This document shows positions 8,903 to 17,861 of a DNA stretch of 64,000 nucleotides, one piece after another. The stretch spans positions 1 through 64,000 of the forward strand of contig CAVOGY010000002.1 of NCBI GenBank assembly GCA_963695675.1, read 5' to 3'. Each line of letters starts with the position of its first letter. The stretch's first letter is position 1. Made by a program: the position numbers and the translations under genes. The DNA comes from DASUPK01 sp963695675 (GTDB lineage Bacteria; Actinomycetota; Thermoleophilia; Solirubrobacterales; 70-9). Under the pieces are notes generated by a model, which ran no database searches, had not been told where the DNA came from, and saw only the letters and a program-made list of their open reading frames with translations.

Positions 8903-9667
8903 GTGCGTGCCCTGATTGACAGAATCGGTCGTTGGCTGCCTCAAGGGTATGGGGACGCTGCGCGGCAGCTCGGCCTGTTCGTGCTCGCCGAGCTGAGCTA
9001 TGAGACCGTGCGCGGGATCGCGGACGGCGAGCGTGCCCAGGCATTCGTCAACGGCGCCAACGTGATCTCGCTCGAGAAGAGCATGCACACGTTCTTCGAG
9101 CCGGACGTGCAGTCATTTTTCATGCATCCGCGCTGGCTGATCGACTTCGCCAACTTCATGTACATGAACAGCCACTTCGTGGTCACCACCGCCTTCCTCG
9201 TCTGGCTCTACCTCTTCCGAAACCAGAATTTCTACTTCGTGCGCAACATGTTCATGGTGGCGATGGGATTGGCGATCATCGGGTATGCACTGCTTCCGAC
9301 AGCCCCGCCACGCCTCTTCCCGCAGGAGGGATTCGTCGACACCATCACCCAGTACGCCCAGGTCAACCACGACTCCGGGCTCGTCAAGGTCTTCATCAAC
9401 CCCTACGCCGCGATCCCGAGCATGCACGTGGCCTTCTCCACCATGATCGGAGTGGCCGGGGCGTTGATCGCCAGACACACGATCACCCGCGCGCTCTGGT
9501 GCGCGTATCCGGTGCTGGTGTTCTGGGTCGTCGTCGTGACGGCGAATCACTTCTGGGTTGACGGCGCGGTCGGCTTGCTCGTCGCCGTGCTATCAGCGCT
9601 CACCGCTCGGCAGGTCCTGGCCCGCGTCCGGCCCGCCGTTTGGTCCTGGCGGCCAGCAACGGCTTGA
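8903..9667 (+). CDS. PAP2/Aur1-like integral membrane phosphatase or phosphotransferase (A)
   Basis: 254 aa, GTG start at 8903. Five or six membrane helices. The phosphatase motifs are LPTAPPRLFP near residue 130, NPYAAIPSMHVAFS near 165-178 (catalytic His in SMH) and TANHFWVDGAVG near 210 (second catalytic His). This arrangement is that of the PAP2 subfamily containing inositol-phosphorylceramide synthase, acting on a lipid phosphate at the membrane surface. It is the first gene of a run that includes PI-phosphate synthase and inositol-1-phosphate synthase, so an inositol-lipid substrate is plausible. The next gene starts on TTGA overlapping its stop. Confidence 0.85.
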   Translation: MRALIDRIGRWLPQGYGDAARQLGLFVLAELSYETVRGIADGERAQAFVNGANVISLEKSMHTFFEPDVQSFFMHPRWLIDFANFMYMNSHFVVTTAFLVWLYLFRNQNFYFVRNMFMVAMGLAIIGYALLPTAPPRLFPQEGFVDTITQYAQVNHDSGLVKVFINPYAAIPSMHVAFSTMIGVAGALIARHTITRALWCAYPVLVFWVVVVTANHFWVDGAVGLLVAVLSALTARQVLARVRPAVWSWRPATA

Positions 9668-11294
9668 CGGCGCGCGTCGCGCTCCGCCGTTACGGCGAGC
9701 CGGGGCTGGTGGCGGCCGCCCTCGGCGTCGCCTACCTGATCGTTCAACCGGACAGCGCCGATCACGCCGCGCAGGTCTTCCGCTCAGGGCTGTTCGAACA
9801 CGAGGGCCTGGTCACGTGGGACAACTTCTGGTTCGGCGGCCACCATCTGCCCGGCTACGGCCTGCTGCTGCCCATGCTCAGCGCCCTGATCGGGCCGCGG
9901 CTGGTCGGGGTGCTGGCGACGATCGCGGCCGCCCTGCTCTTCTCGGCGATCGCGTATGACCGCTTCGGCGAACGCGCGCGCCTCGGGGTGGTCTGGTTCG
10001 CGACGGCGACCGCGATCAGCCTGTTCACCGGCCGGCTCACCTTCGCGCTGGGCGTGGCGGTGGCGCTCGGAGCGGTGCTCCTCGCGCAGCGGGGGCACCG
10101 CTTCCTAGCGGTTTTCTTTGCCGCCCTGACGCCGTTCGCGAGCCCGGTCGCGGCCCTCTTCCTCGCCTGCGGAGTGGTCGCGTACGTGATCGCCGAGCGA
10201 AGCCGCAGGGGGCTTGAGCTCGCGGTGGCCTCCGTGGGTATGACCCTGCTGATCTCGATGGCCTTCCCCGAAGGCGGGACCTTTCCCTTCACCTTCTCGA
10301 GCTTCGAACCCGCCATCCTGGTGACGATCGCGGTTTTCGTCGCCCTACCGCCGGAGGAGCGCCTGCTCCGTTACGGCGTCGCGGCGTACGGCGCCGCACT
10401 CACCGCCGCCTTCCTGATCCAGACCCCGATGGGAGGGAACGCCACCCGGATGGGTTCGCTTCTGCTCGGTCCGGTGCTCGCCTTCGGCCTCTGGCGCCGG
10501 CAGCGCTTCGCGCTCGTCCTGCTCGATTCCGGTGCTGATCTACTGGCAGTGGTCTCCGGTCGTCCGCGACCTCGAGGAGGTGAGCGCACAGCCCTCGGTG
10601 AATGCGGGCTACTACGCGCCATTGATCGACTTCCTCCGAGGCACGCCTCATCACGATGCCTATAGGGTCGAAGTGCTGCCGGAGGCACATCACTGGGAGT
10701 CGGTCTACGTGCCCCGCGGCATCTACATCGCCAGGGGCTGGGAGCGCCAGCTCGACCGCAAGCTCAATCCGCTCTTCTACCAGTCTGCGCCGATCACTGG
10801 TCTCGAGTATCGGAGCTGGCTCGACGACTTCGGCGTCGGCTACGTCGCGGTTCCCAAGGCGCCGCTCGACTACGCCGCCCGCGGCGAGAAGCGAATGCTC
10901 AAGCGCGGCCCGCCGCACTATCTGGAGCGCGTGTTCCGCAGCGCCGATTGGACGGTGTACAAGGTTCGGAACCCATCGCCCCTTGCGATCGGCGGCAAGA
11001 TGGTGAAGCTGACCCCGCAGGGCTTCGTGGTCGACGCTCCCGCCCCGGGGACCGTGCTCGTCAGGGTCCACTGGACTCCGTACTGGGCGATCCAGCGGGG
11101 CACCGGCTGCGTCGAGCAGGCGCCGGCCGGTTACACGATGCTCGACATCGAGACGCCGGGCCGGTTCCGGGTCGGGATCGACTTCGCTCCCTGGCGGGCG
11201 ATCAGCTCAGGGCCTCGCTGCCACCAGGAGCCGATCATCGAGTACGGGGCGGTGCAGTCCTCCGCCAGCCGCGCGGCTCGAATCGCCCGAATGA
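9664..11294 (+). CDS. Polytopic membrane protein, GT-C-like, frameshifted
   Basis: About 540 aa. TTG 9664 is chosen because it overlaps the preceding stop (TTGA). Ten or more membrane helices fill the first 300 residues, with WDNFWFGGHHLPGYG in the first large loop, a feature of GT-C-like or 6-pyruvoyl-type membrane proteins. The frame breaks at about 10530, where removal of one G gives IPVLIYWQWSPVV, followed by a soluble beta-rich C-terminal domain. Another shift before 11280 brings it to a TGA at 11292-11294 that overlaps the next ATG. It may transfer a sugar or other group from a polyprenyl-phosphate donor. Function is not certain. Confidence 0.65.
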
Positions 11295-12104
11295 CCAGAC
11301 TCGCGATGAGCCTGCGCCGCTTCCTTCCCCGCGGACCGCTCGACCTGCTGCTCCAGCTCGTGCTGCTCGCGGCCGCCTACTGGGCTTGGCGAGCGAGCTC
11401 GGGGCGCGGTGGACGGGAGCATGGGGCTCTCCTTCTCGCATGCGCGGGACCTGGCCAGCGCCGAGCGCTCGCTCGGACTGCTGATCGAGCCCGGCGTGCA
11501 GCACTGGGCGGTGAGCGCCGGATGGCCCGCCGAGGTGGCGCGCTGGGGCTACGCGAACCTTCACTTCAAGGGCAGCTGCCTGATGCTGGCGGTCCTGTAC
11601 TTCGGCTACCGGCAGAGCTACGGCTTCGTCCGTAACGCGGTGCTCGCCGCGATGGCCATCTCGGTGATCGGCTACGCGCTCTTCCCGACCGCGCCGCCGC
11701 GCTTCTTGCCCGAGCTGGGCCTCGATCCCTCGAGCTCCGTCACGGGCAACAACCCGCTCCTCTCGAACCCCGGTGACGCTCTCTTCAACCCGTTCGCAGC
11801 GGTGCCGTCGATGCACGTCGGTCTTTCGGTGATCCTCGCCTGGTCGCTGGCCATGCTGGTCCGGCCCCGCCCACTGCGAGCCGCCCTCTTCGCCTACCCG
11901 CTGCTGATGACGTACGTGGTGGTCGCCAGCGGCAATCACTTCTGGCTCGACGCCGTGTTCGGACTGGCGACCGCGGCGCTTGCGACCGGCGTCGCTATGC
12001 TGCTCGCCCGGCTCAACTCGGACTGGTCCTTCGGTTCGGCCACCCGCAGCGCTCCGACCGGCGATCTCGAACCGCAGCCAGAGGCCGAGGCCGCACCGGC
12101 GTAA
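11291..12104 (+). CDS. PAP2/Aur1-like integral membrane phosphatase or phosphotransferase (B), frameshifted near its start
   Basis: About 270 aa. The ATG at 11291 overlaps the upstream stop (ATGA). The N-terminus MTRLAMSLRRFLPRG leads into a first membrane helix, and one frame shift at about 11400-11408 joins it to the rest (VDGSMGLSFSHA). Motifs match the first PAP2 gene: LFPTAPPRFLP, NPFAAVPSMHVGLS and VASGNHFWLDAVFG, with both catalytic His residues. It is a paralogue of the gene at 8903, separated from it by the GT-C-like gene. It ends 12 bp before the PI-phosphate synthase gene, supporting a role in the same lipid pathway. Confidence 0.82.
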
Positions 12105-12116
12105 CGCCACTCCGCG

Positions 12117-12818
12117 ATGAGTATCGATCAGCGAGACCGGCCCAGCACTGGGTTCCCGTCGCCCGGGAAGGGGCCGACCAGCGCCGCCGAGCTGTCGGCG
12201 ACGGTGCGCAACCGACTGATCGAGTCGCGCCTCACGCCGAACGCGATCTCGATGGTGGGCCTGGTCGGCAATCTCGCCGCTGCCGTCCTGATCTGGCAGG
12301 GCTACTACTTCCTCGGCGGCCTCGCCTTCATCGTCGGCTCGGTGATGGACACCCTCGACGGTCGTTTTGCGCGGGTGTCGGGGAAAGGCACACTCTTCGG
12401 TGCCTTCCTCGACTCGACGCTCGACAGGGTGGAGGAGGGGATCGTGCTCACCGCGGTCGCCTATCGCTTCGCGCTCAGCGGTGACGAGTTCGCGGCGGCG
12501 ATGTGCGTTGTGGTCGTGCTCGGCTCGCTGATGGTCTCCTATACGAGGGCCCGCGCGGAGGCGCTCGGAGTCGAGTGCAAGGTGGGGTTGGCCACGCGCC
12601 CGGTGCGGGTAGTCATACTCTCGATCGGCCTCGTCTTCGCGAAGGGAGCTGGAGTTATCGACGTAGACCTTCTGGCACCGGCGATCTACGTGATGGCGGC
12701 GCTGACGGCCTTCACCGTGGTCCAGCGCGTCTGGCACGTCAGGAACGAGCTCAGGCTTCGCGGCGCGAATCTGGAAGGCGCGCCCGGGCAGGACGGAGTT
12801 TCGGCCGAGGACGTGTAA
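12117..12818 (+). CDS. pgsA1: CDP-alcohol phosphatidyltransferase, probable phosphatidylinositol-phosphate synthase
   Basis: 233 aa with six membrane helices. The CDP-alcohol phosphotransferase signature D-x2-DG-x2-AR-x8-G-x3-D-x3-D is complete: DTLDGRFAR then GAFLDSTLD, near residues 79-105. In actinobacteria this family condenses CDP-diacylglycerol with L-myo-inositol-1-phosphate to give PI-phosphate. The assignment to that substrate rests on the inositol-phosphate synthase gene 62 bp downstream. A further basic stretch (RARAEALGVECKVGLATRPVR) is typical of PIP synthases. Mentioned alternative: phosphatidylglycerophosphate synthase. Confidence 0.85.
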   Translation: MSIDQRDRPSTGFPSPGKGPTSAAELSATVRNRLIESRLTPNAISMVGLVGNLAAAVLIWQGYYFLGGLAFIVGSVMDTLDGRFARVSGKGTLFGAFLDSTLDRVEEGIVLTAVAYRFALSGDEFAAAMCVVVVLGSLMVSYTRARAEALGVECKVGLATRPVRVVILSIGLVFAKGAGVIDVDLLAPAIYVMAALTAFTVVQRVWHVRNELRLRGANLEGAPGQDGVSAEDV

Positions 12819-12880
12819 CCGCGCAGCAGCGCAAGTGTCGTGTCAGAGCCGAGTCTTCTTATCGAGGAGGATTTCCCAGG

Positions 12881-14071
12881 ATGAGCACCGTGAATGGAAG
12901 AGCGAACCGCGCCCGCCGCGATGGCGCCCGGGACGAGCGGGTCCGGGTCGCGATCGTCGGCGTCGGCAACTGCGCGAGCTCTTTCGTGCAGGGGATCGAG
13001 TACTACAAGGATGCCGACACCGCTGAGCAGGTCCCGGGCCTGATGCACGTGGATCTCGGCGGGTACCACGTGCGCGACATCGAGTTCACCGCGGCCTTCG
13101 ACATCGATTCCGAGAAGGTCGGGAAGGATCTCTCCGCGGCGATCTTCTCCGGCCAGAACAACACCTACAAGTTCTCGGACGTGCCGAAGCTCGGCGTCAA
13201 GGTCCACCGAGGCATGACCCATGACGGCCTCGGCAAGTACCTGAAGGAGAAGATCACCAAGGCCCCGGGCGAGACCGCCGACATCGTCGGGATCCTGCAG
13301 GACACGCAGACCGACGTGCTCGTCTGCTACCTGCCGGTCGGATCGGAGCAGGCGACCAAGTGGTATGTCGAGCAGGCCCTCGCCGCCGGCGTCGGCTTCG
13401 TCAACTGCCTGCCGGTCTTCATCGCCCGCGAGGATTACTGGGACAGGCGCTTCGAGGAGGCCGGCCTCCCGATCATCGGCGACGACATCAAGTCGCAGGT
13501 CGGCGCCACCATCGTCCATCGCCAGCTTGCCAGGCTGTTCGCCGAGCGCGGGGTGCGGATGGAGCGGACGAGCCAGCTCAACGTCGGCGGCAACATGGAC
13601 TTCTACAACATGCTCGAGCGCGAGCGGCTGGAGTCCAAGAAGATCTCGAAGACCAACGCGGTCACCTCGATCATGGATCACGAGCTGCCCGCGGATGACG
13701 TCTACATCGGTCCCTCGGACTACGTGCCGTGGCTCACCGACCGCAAGTGGGCGCACATCAGGGTCGAGGGCCGCTCGTTTGGCGACGTGCCCCTGAACGT
13801 CGAACTCAAGCTCGAGGTCTGGGACTCCCCGAATTCCGCCGGCATCGTCATCGATGCGGTGCGGATCCTGAAGCTCGCCCTCAACCACGGGATCGCGGGC
13901 CAGCTCGACGGACCCTCCAGCTACCTGATGAAGTCGCCGCACAACCAGCGGCCTGATCCAGTGGCGCGGGAGATGACCGAGGAGTTCATCGCCAAATATG
14001 CGAAGCCGCGCGGCCTGCCTCAGAAGTCGAAGGGCAAAAAGGCCAACAAGGCCAAGGCGAAGGCCAAGTAG
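12881..14071 (+). CDS. ino1: L-myo-inositol-1-phosphate synthase
   Basis: 396 aa. ATG 12881 follows the Shine-Dalgarno sequence GAGGAGG at 12865-12871. The Rossmann motif is VAIVGVGNCASSFVQG, and the diagnostic stretches GDDIKSQVGAT, LNVGGNMDFYNML and SPNSAGIVIDAVR of short actinobacterial synthases are all present. The C-terminus is Lys-rich (KSKGKKANKAKAKAK), an extension of unclear use. It converts glucose-6-phosphate to inositol-1-phosphate with NAD, providing the substrate for the gene just upstream. A long hairpin follows its stop. Confidence 0.95.
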   Translation: MSTVNGRANRARRDGARDERVRVAIVGVGNCASSFVQGIEYYKDADTAEQVPGLMHVDLGGYHVRDIEFTAAFDIDSEKVGKDLSAAIFSGQNNTYKFSDVPKLGVKVHRGMTHDGLGKYLKEKITKAPGETADIVGILQDTQTDVLVCYLPVGSEQATKWYVEQALAAGVGFVNCLPVFIAREDYWDRRFEEAGLPIIGDDIKSQVGATIVHRQLARLFAERGVRMERTSQLNVGGNMDFYNMLERERLESKKISKTNAVTSIMDHELPADDVYIGPSDYVPWLTDRKWAHIRVEGRSFGDVPLNVELKLEVWDSPNSAGIVIDAVRILKLALNHGIAGQLDGPSSYLMKSPHNQRPDPVAREMTEEFIAKYAKPRGLPQKSKGKKANKAKAKAK

Positions 14072-14075
14072 CAGG

Positions 14076-14148
14076 AGGGGCCGGAGGGCGACCACCGCCT
14101 GCTGCTCACTCAGAGAGCTTCGCTCGGCGGCGGCCGCCCTCCGCCCCT
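14076..14148 (+). terminator. Long hairpin after ino1, probable terminator or attenuator
   Basis: The arms AGGGGCcGGAGGGCG (14076-14090) and CGCCCTCCGCCCCT (14135-14148) pair with one bulged C. An inner CCACCGCC/GGCGGCGG pairing is partly possible. No U-run follows, as often in GC-rich actinobacteria. Confidence 0.5.
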
Positions 14149-14161
14149 TAAGCTCGCTTCC

Positions 14162-16084
14162 GTGAGCCGAGATTCCCTGGCGATCGCGCAGGTCAGCCCC
14201 CATCCGTGGGGGAAGCGGCACGAGATCAACGAGTTCGTCGCCCGCACCTCCGAGGAGCTCGCCGGGCGCGGTCACCGGGTTCTGATCATTGCCCCCTCGG
14301 ACTCGCGAAAGGCGATTCGCGAGAGTCGCCGCCTGATCAGAGAGGCTCAGGCCGATTCCGAGGCGGTCTGGCGGGGCGAGAACCCCCGCGTGATCGCGAT
14401 CGGCCAGAGCATTCCGCTGCCGAGCGGTCCTCGTCGCAGGCCGGCGCCGCTCCCACTCGACGTGAGCAGGGCCCTCGAACGGCTGCTCGGTGCGGCGCCG
14501 CTCGACGTCGTGCACGTCCACGAGCCGTTCGCCCCCAGCACCGGCTCGGCGGCGCTCCGCCACTCGCAGTCGCTCAACGTCGCCACCTTTCACGAGCCCG
14601 TCGAGCGGGTTCTGTCGACCCAGGTCGCCCGGATGCTCGTGGAGGTCTTCTTCGGGCGCATCGACGCCCGCACCGCCAGCAACGAGGCGACAGGAGAGCT
14701 GCTCCAGCGCTTCTTCCCGGGCCAATACGAGCTGATCAGGCCGGGCGCGGACGTCGCCGAGCCCGCCCTGGAGCCGCCGCCAACCGGCCGCGTGCGGATC
14801 GTGTACTGCGCGGAGGAGGAACGCGGAGCGCTGCGCCTCCTGCTTAGAGCCCTGCGCAGGCTGCCCGACGGCCTCGATTGGGAGGGGGTGGTCTGGTTCG
14901 ATGGCCCGACCGACCCGCTGGCCCGCGTCAGCCGGAGGCTGCGTGAGCGTCTCAGAGTCGTGCGGCCCCGAGACGGTGAGCCCGCCGAGTTCCTTGCCGG
15001 AGCGGACGTCACATGTCTCGCGTCCGGGGGCGTCCGAGCCGCACCCGGCCTGCTGAGGAAGGCGTTCGCCGCGGGCGCCGTTCCCGTCGTCTCGGACCTG
15101 GAGCTCTACCGCGAGCTGGTCGGCGAGGGCGAACGTGGGCTGCTCTTCCCCCTCGGCGACGTGCTGACGCTGGCGGCCCAGCTGGAGCGCCTCTGTCGCG
15201 ACGCCCCGCTCCGCGATCAGCTGCGCGCCGCCGGCCGCTCCAGCCGCGAAGCCCGGCCCTGGGCCGAGGTGAGCGACGAGGTCGAGCGGGTGTATCGCCG
15301 CCTCGCCGCAAGAAGGCACGATCCGACCGGAGACCGAGAGGTTCGAGGGCGCCTGCAAGATCGGGCCCACATCCACTGCGACCTGCACATGCACACCGAC
15401 CATTCACCGGACTGCGCCACGCCGGCCGAGCTGCTGCTCGAGACGGCCAAGGCACAGCGGCTGGGGGCGATCGCGATCACGGACCACAACGAGATCTCGG
15501 GAGCCCTGGAGGCCCAGGAGATCGCCCGCCGGATCGGAGGCATCAAGGTGATCGTCGCGGAGGAGGTGAAGACCGCTCACGAAGGAGAGGTAATCGGGCT
15601 GTTCCTGCGCGAGCGGATCGAGCGGGGCATGTCGATGGCGGAGACGATTGCCGAGATCCGCCGGCAAGGCGGCCTGGTCTACGTCCCGCACCCGTTCGAC
15701 CGGCTGCACTCGGTCCCCGACTACGAGCACCTGCTCGAGATCGTCGACGAGATCGACATCCTCGAGGTCTTCAACCCGCGGGTCGCGTTCTCGGCCTTCA
15801 ACGAAGAGGCGGTGCGCTTCGCCCGCAAGTACTCGATCGTCCCCGGCGCCGGGTCGGACAGCCACGTCGCGCAGGGGCTGGGCAGCGTCAAGATCCGGCT
15901 GCGGGACTTCGACGGCCCACGGGAGTTCCTCGAGTCGATGCGGGAGGCGGACATCGTCCGCAAGCACAAGAACCTCGCCTACGTCCAGGCGCTGAAGTTC
16001 CTGCAGACCAGCGGCGGGCGGGGAGGCCGCTCGCTCGCCCGACGTGACGGCCGGCGGAAGACCCGGGCTCGCGCGGCCCGGTGA
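14162..16084 (+). CDS. Fusion of a GT4-like glycosyltransferase domain and a PHP phosphoesterase domain
   Basis: 640 aa, GTG start at 14162. Residues 1 to about 385 resemble GT-B retaining glycosyltransferases such as PimA (VSPHPWGKRHEINEFVART, VVHVHEPFAPS, FLAGADVTCLAS, LLFPLGDVLTLA). The E-x7-E donor motif is not kept: the matching stretch reads GGVRAAPGLLRKAFAAG, with Arg-Lys at the second Glu. From about residue 400 a PHP domain begins with metal motifs HIHCDLHMHTDHS, AITDHNE, VYVPHPFD and PGAGSDSH, all intact, as in TrpH-type phosphoesterases. A basic tail closes the protein. It lies straight after ino1. Sugar transfer plus phosphate removal on an inositol lipid is one possibility; a degenerate GT domain used only for binding is another. 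Confidence 0.8.
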   Translation: MSRDSLAIAQVSPHPWGKRHEINEFVARTSEELAGRGHRVLIIAPSDSRKAIRESRRLIREAQADSEAVWRGENPRVIAIGQSIPLPSGPRRRPAPLPLDVSRALERLLGAAPLDVVHVHEPFAPSTGSAALRHSQSLNVATFHEPVERVLSTQVARMLVEVFFGRIDARTASNEATGELLQRFFPGQYELIRPGADVAEPALEPPPTGRVRIVYCAEEERGALRLLLRALRRLPDGLDWEGVVWFDGPTDPLARVSRRLRERLRVVRPRDGEPAEFLAGADVTCLASGGVRAAPGLLRKAFAAGAVPVVSDLELYRELVGEGERGLLFPLGDVLTLAAQLERLCRDAPLRDQLRAAGRSSREARPWAEVSDEVERVYRRLAARRHDPTGDREVRGRLQDRAHIHCDLHMHTDHSPDCATPAELLLETAKAQRLGAIAITDHNEISGALEAQEIARRIGGIKVIVAEEVKTAHEGEVIGLFLRERIERGMSMAETIAEIRRQGGLVYVPHPFDRLHSVPDYEHLLEIVDEIDILEVFNPRVAFSAFNEEAVRFARKYSIVPGAGSDSHVAQGLGSVKIRLRDFDGPREFLESMREADIVRKHKNLAYVQALKFLQTSGGRGGRSLARRDGRRKTRARAAR

Positions 16085-16094
16085 GCAAGAGTTG

Positions 16095-16751
16095 ATGCAC
16101 CCGCAAGGGGCCGGGGCGGGGCCGAAGAAGAGGCAGAGGGCCGTGTCATCCATTACCGACGACGAGATCCGCGAGAAGTACCTCGAGCGCGCGATCCGGG
16201 AGTTGAACGACCTCGGCCGAGAGCTGGCCGCCTGCGAGGACTGCCCCCGGGGGAACGTGATGCCCGTGCAGGGCTCGGGGCACCCCCAGGCCGACATCTT
16301 CATGCTGAAGCGAGCCGCGACGTCCTCGGAGATCGAGGAGGGCGTCGCGTTCTACGGACGCGCCGGCAACGCGCTGATGAAGAGCTTCAAGCGACTGGCG
16401 ATCGATCCGATCGTCGTCTTCGGGACGCTCTGCATGAAGTGCCCGCTCACCGATCCCACCCATGCATCGGACACGTGCATCGCCAGGGTCGCCGAGGAGA
16501 TCGCGATCGTTCAGCCGCGCATCGTGGTCGTGATGGGCGATGAGTCACTCCAGATCCTGAACGACCTCGAGCTACCGCTCGCCCAGCGCATCGAGCCAAT
16601 CGAGGGCGAGGTGCAGCGACTAACGCCGACGGTGGACGCCCTGTACGTGCCGGACATCGACGACTCACTGGACACCGACGACGCCAAGCAGCGCTTCTGG
16701 TCGGCGTTCAGGGTGCTCGGCGAGTGGTACGACCGGCTGCCGCCTTACTAG
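16095..16751 (+). CDS. Uracil-DNA-glycosylase-superfamily (family 4-like) protein with altered active site
   Basis: 218 aa from ATG 16095; GTG 16143 (MSSITDDEIREK) is also plausible. Cys pairs that could hold an Fe-S cluster occur as CEDCPRG near residue 50 and CMKCPLTDPTHASDTC near 115-130, in the family 4 layout. The usual catalytic GEAPG motif is replaced by MLKRAATSSEIEEG, although the following FYGRAGNALMKSFKRL matches the family (GxAG-x-LL). The terminal HPS motif is also missing (VPDIDDSL). A true uracil glycosylase function is therefore doubtful. It is 10 bp after the GT-PHP fusion. Confidence 0.7.
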   Translation: MHPQGAGAGPKKRQRAVSSITDDEIREKYLERAIRELNDLGRELAACEDCPRGNVMPVQGSGHPQADIFMLKRAATSSEIEEGVAFYGRAGNALMKSFKRLAIDPIVVFGTLCMKCPLTDPTHASDTCIARVAEEIAIVQPRIVVVMGDESLQILNDLELPLAQRIEPIEGEVQRLTPTVDALYVPDIDDSLDTDDAKQRFWSAFRVLGEWYDRLPPY

Positions 16752-16816
16752 GGCGCCCGACAAACCGGCCTGCCGCATCCATGGCGACGCCTGCGGCGGC
16801 CAAATAGACTGGAGCC

Positions 16817-16999
16817 GTGGAGCTCGAGGAACGGACGATCGAGCAGCTGCCTGACCGCTGCGACAACTGCGGCGCGCTCCTCACCGATGCCGAGAAGCAG
16901 ACCGCGCTCAGCGAGGGCCCGCCGGGCGGCCGCGTTCTGTGCACGACCTGCGCCTCCGAGGTGGTTCCGCTCGAGGACGAGGAGGATCTGGAGGCCTGA
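16817..16999 (+). CDS. Small zinc-ribbon-like protein
   Basis: 60 aa, GTG start at 16817. Two Cys pairs, CDNC near residues 15-18 and CTTC near 42-45, are spaced like a zinc ribbon, and the tail is strongly acidic (LEDEEDLEA). Adaptor or regulatory roles are common for such proteins, but none can be assigned. It stands alone between the UDG-like gene and the convergent luciferase-like gene. Confidence 0.65.
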   Translation: MELEERTIEQLPDRCDNCGALLTDAEKQTALSEGPPGGRVLCTTCASEVVPLEDEEDLEA

Positions 17000-17078
17000 T
17001 CCGATCCGGGTCAGCGATGCCCGCGCTTGCGCTTCTTGACGAAAGCGCCCGGCGTCCTGGACGGCAGGGCGCCGCGCG

Positions 17079-17861
17079 CTAGACGCCGGGCGCCGCAGCT
17101 TCGGCCAGCGCGCTCATGTCCTCGAACGTGGCGCTGGCGAGGGCCCTGACCACCACCGTATCCAGGGCGCGGTAGCGGGAGAGCTCCTCCTGGGCCTCGC
17201 CGGCGTTCTCGGCGGCCACCCCGACCGTCCCTTCCGGAGCTGCCTGGCGCTCGAAATGGCTGCTGTAGCCCTGGTGCATGTCGCGGTAGAAAGACTCGTC
17301 CTTGGCGAGCCTTTCCTCCGCGTCGGTCCCGACCGCGGTGCGCACGTATCCGAAGACTGGCGGCGGCTCGCGACCTGCCTCACGCGCCCCCTGCTCGACC
17401 CACTCCCGCGCCTGGGCCGCGAACTCCGGGGTCATCCAGTTGAAGAAGACGCCGTCCCACTCCGCGCCCCCGAACGCGGACATCCTGGGACCCATCGCGG
17501 CCAGGACGAGCCGCATGGCCGGCAGCGCCTCGCGAAGCCCCGGCAGCGCCTCGCGCATCGCGGTCAGCGGCTTGCTTGTGAAGCCCGCCCCCAGCCCTAC
17601 CCAGAGGCGGTAGCGGTCGAGACCGAGCCGTTCGATGTCCGAGGCGATCTCTTCGGGCGCTTGGCGATCGAGGGCGATGACCGCGACGCCGAGGTCGATC
17701 CGGTCGGCGCCCTTCGCATACTCGGCGAGGGTCTCGAGCCCCTTGGCCCCGGGGTGATCGTTCGACCACATCGAGCTGTAGCCGAGCTCCTGGCAGCGGG
17801 CCGCGAGGGGGCTCGCGATCTCCGGGTCGAGGCCGGCCGTCACTCCGAATCCACGGCTCAT
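17079..17861 (-). CDS. Luciferase-like (LLM) flavin/F420-dependent oxidoreductase
   Basis: 260 aa from ATG 17861, which overlaps the stop of the RNA methyltransferase gene (ATGA). The TIM-barrel pattern of bacterial luciferase-like monooxygenases is clear: FGVTAGLDPEIASPLAARCQ, YSSMWSNDHPGAKGLETLA, IDLGVAVIALDRQAPEEIA and LWVGLGAGF. Actinobacterial members often use coenzyme F420, sometimes FMN. The protein is a little shorter than the family's usual 290-340 aa. Its coupling to an RNA methyltransferase is probably only positional. Confidence 0.8.
   Translation of the reverse strand: MSRGFGVTAGLDPEIASPLAARCQELGYSSMWSNDHPGAKGLETLAEYAKGADRIDLGVAVIALDRQAPEEIASDIERLGLDRYRLWVGLGAGFTSKPLTAMREALPGLREALPAMRLVLAAMGPRMSAFGGAEWDGVFFNWMTPEFAAQAREWVEQGAREAGREPPPVFGYVRTAVGTDAEERLAKDESFYRDMHQGYSSHFERQAAPEGTVGVAAENAGEAQEELSRYRALDTVVVRALASATFEDMSALAEAAAPGV

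Noticed and set aside
10532..11635. Apparent fusion of the GT-C-like protein with the second PAP2 protein
   Set aside because: A different frame ends in TGA overlapping an ATG at 11291 (ATGA), and the PAP2 text continues in another frame after about 11405. Frameshifts explain the run-through.
12686..15403. Very long open frame on the minus strand opposite the inositol genes
   Set aside because: It mirrors the conserved genes on the plus strand, has no protein-family motif and is biased to residues expected from the antisense of GC-rich codons.
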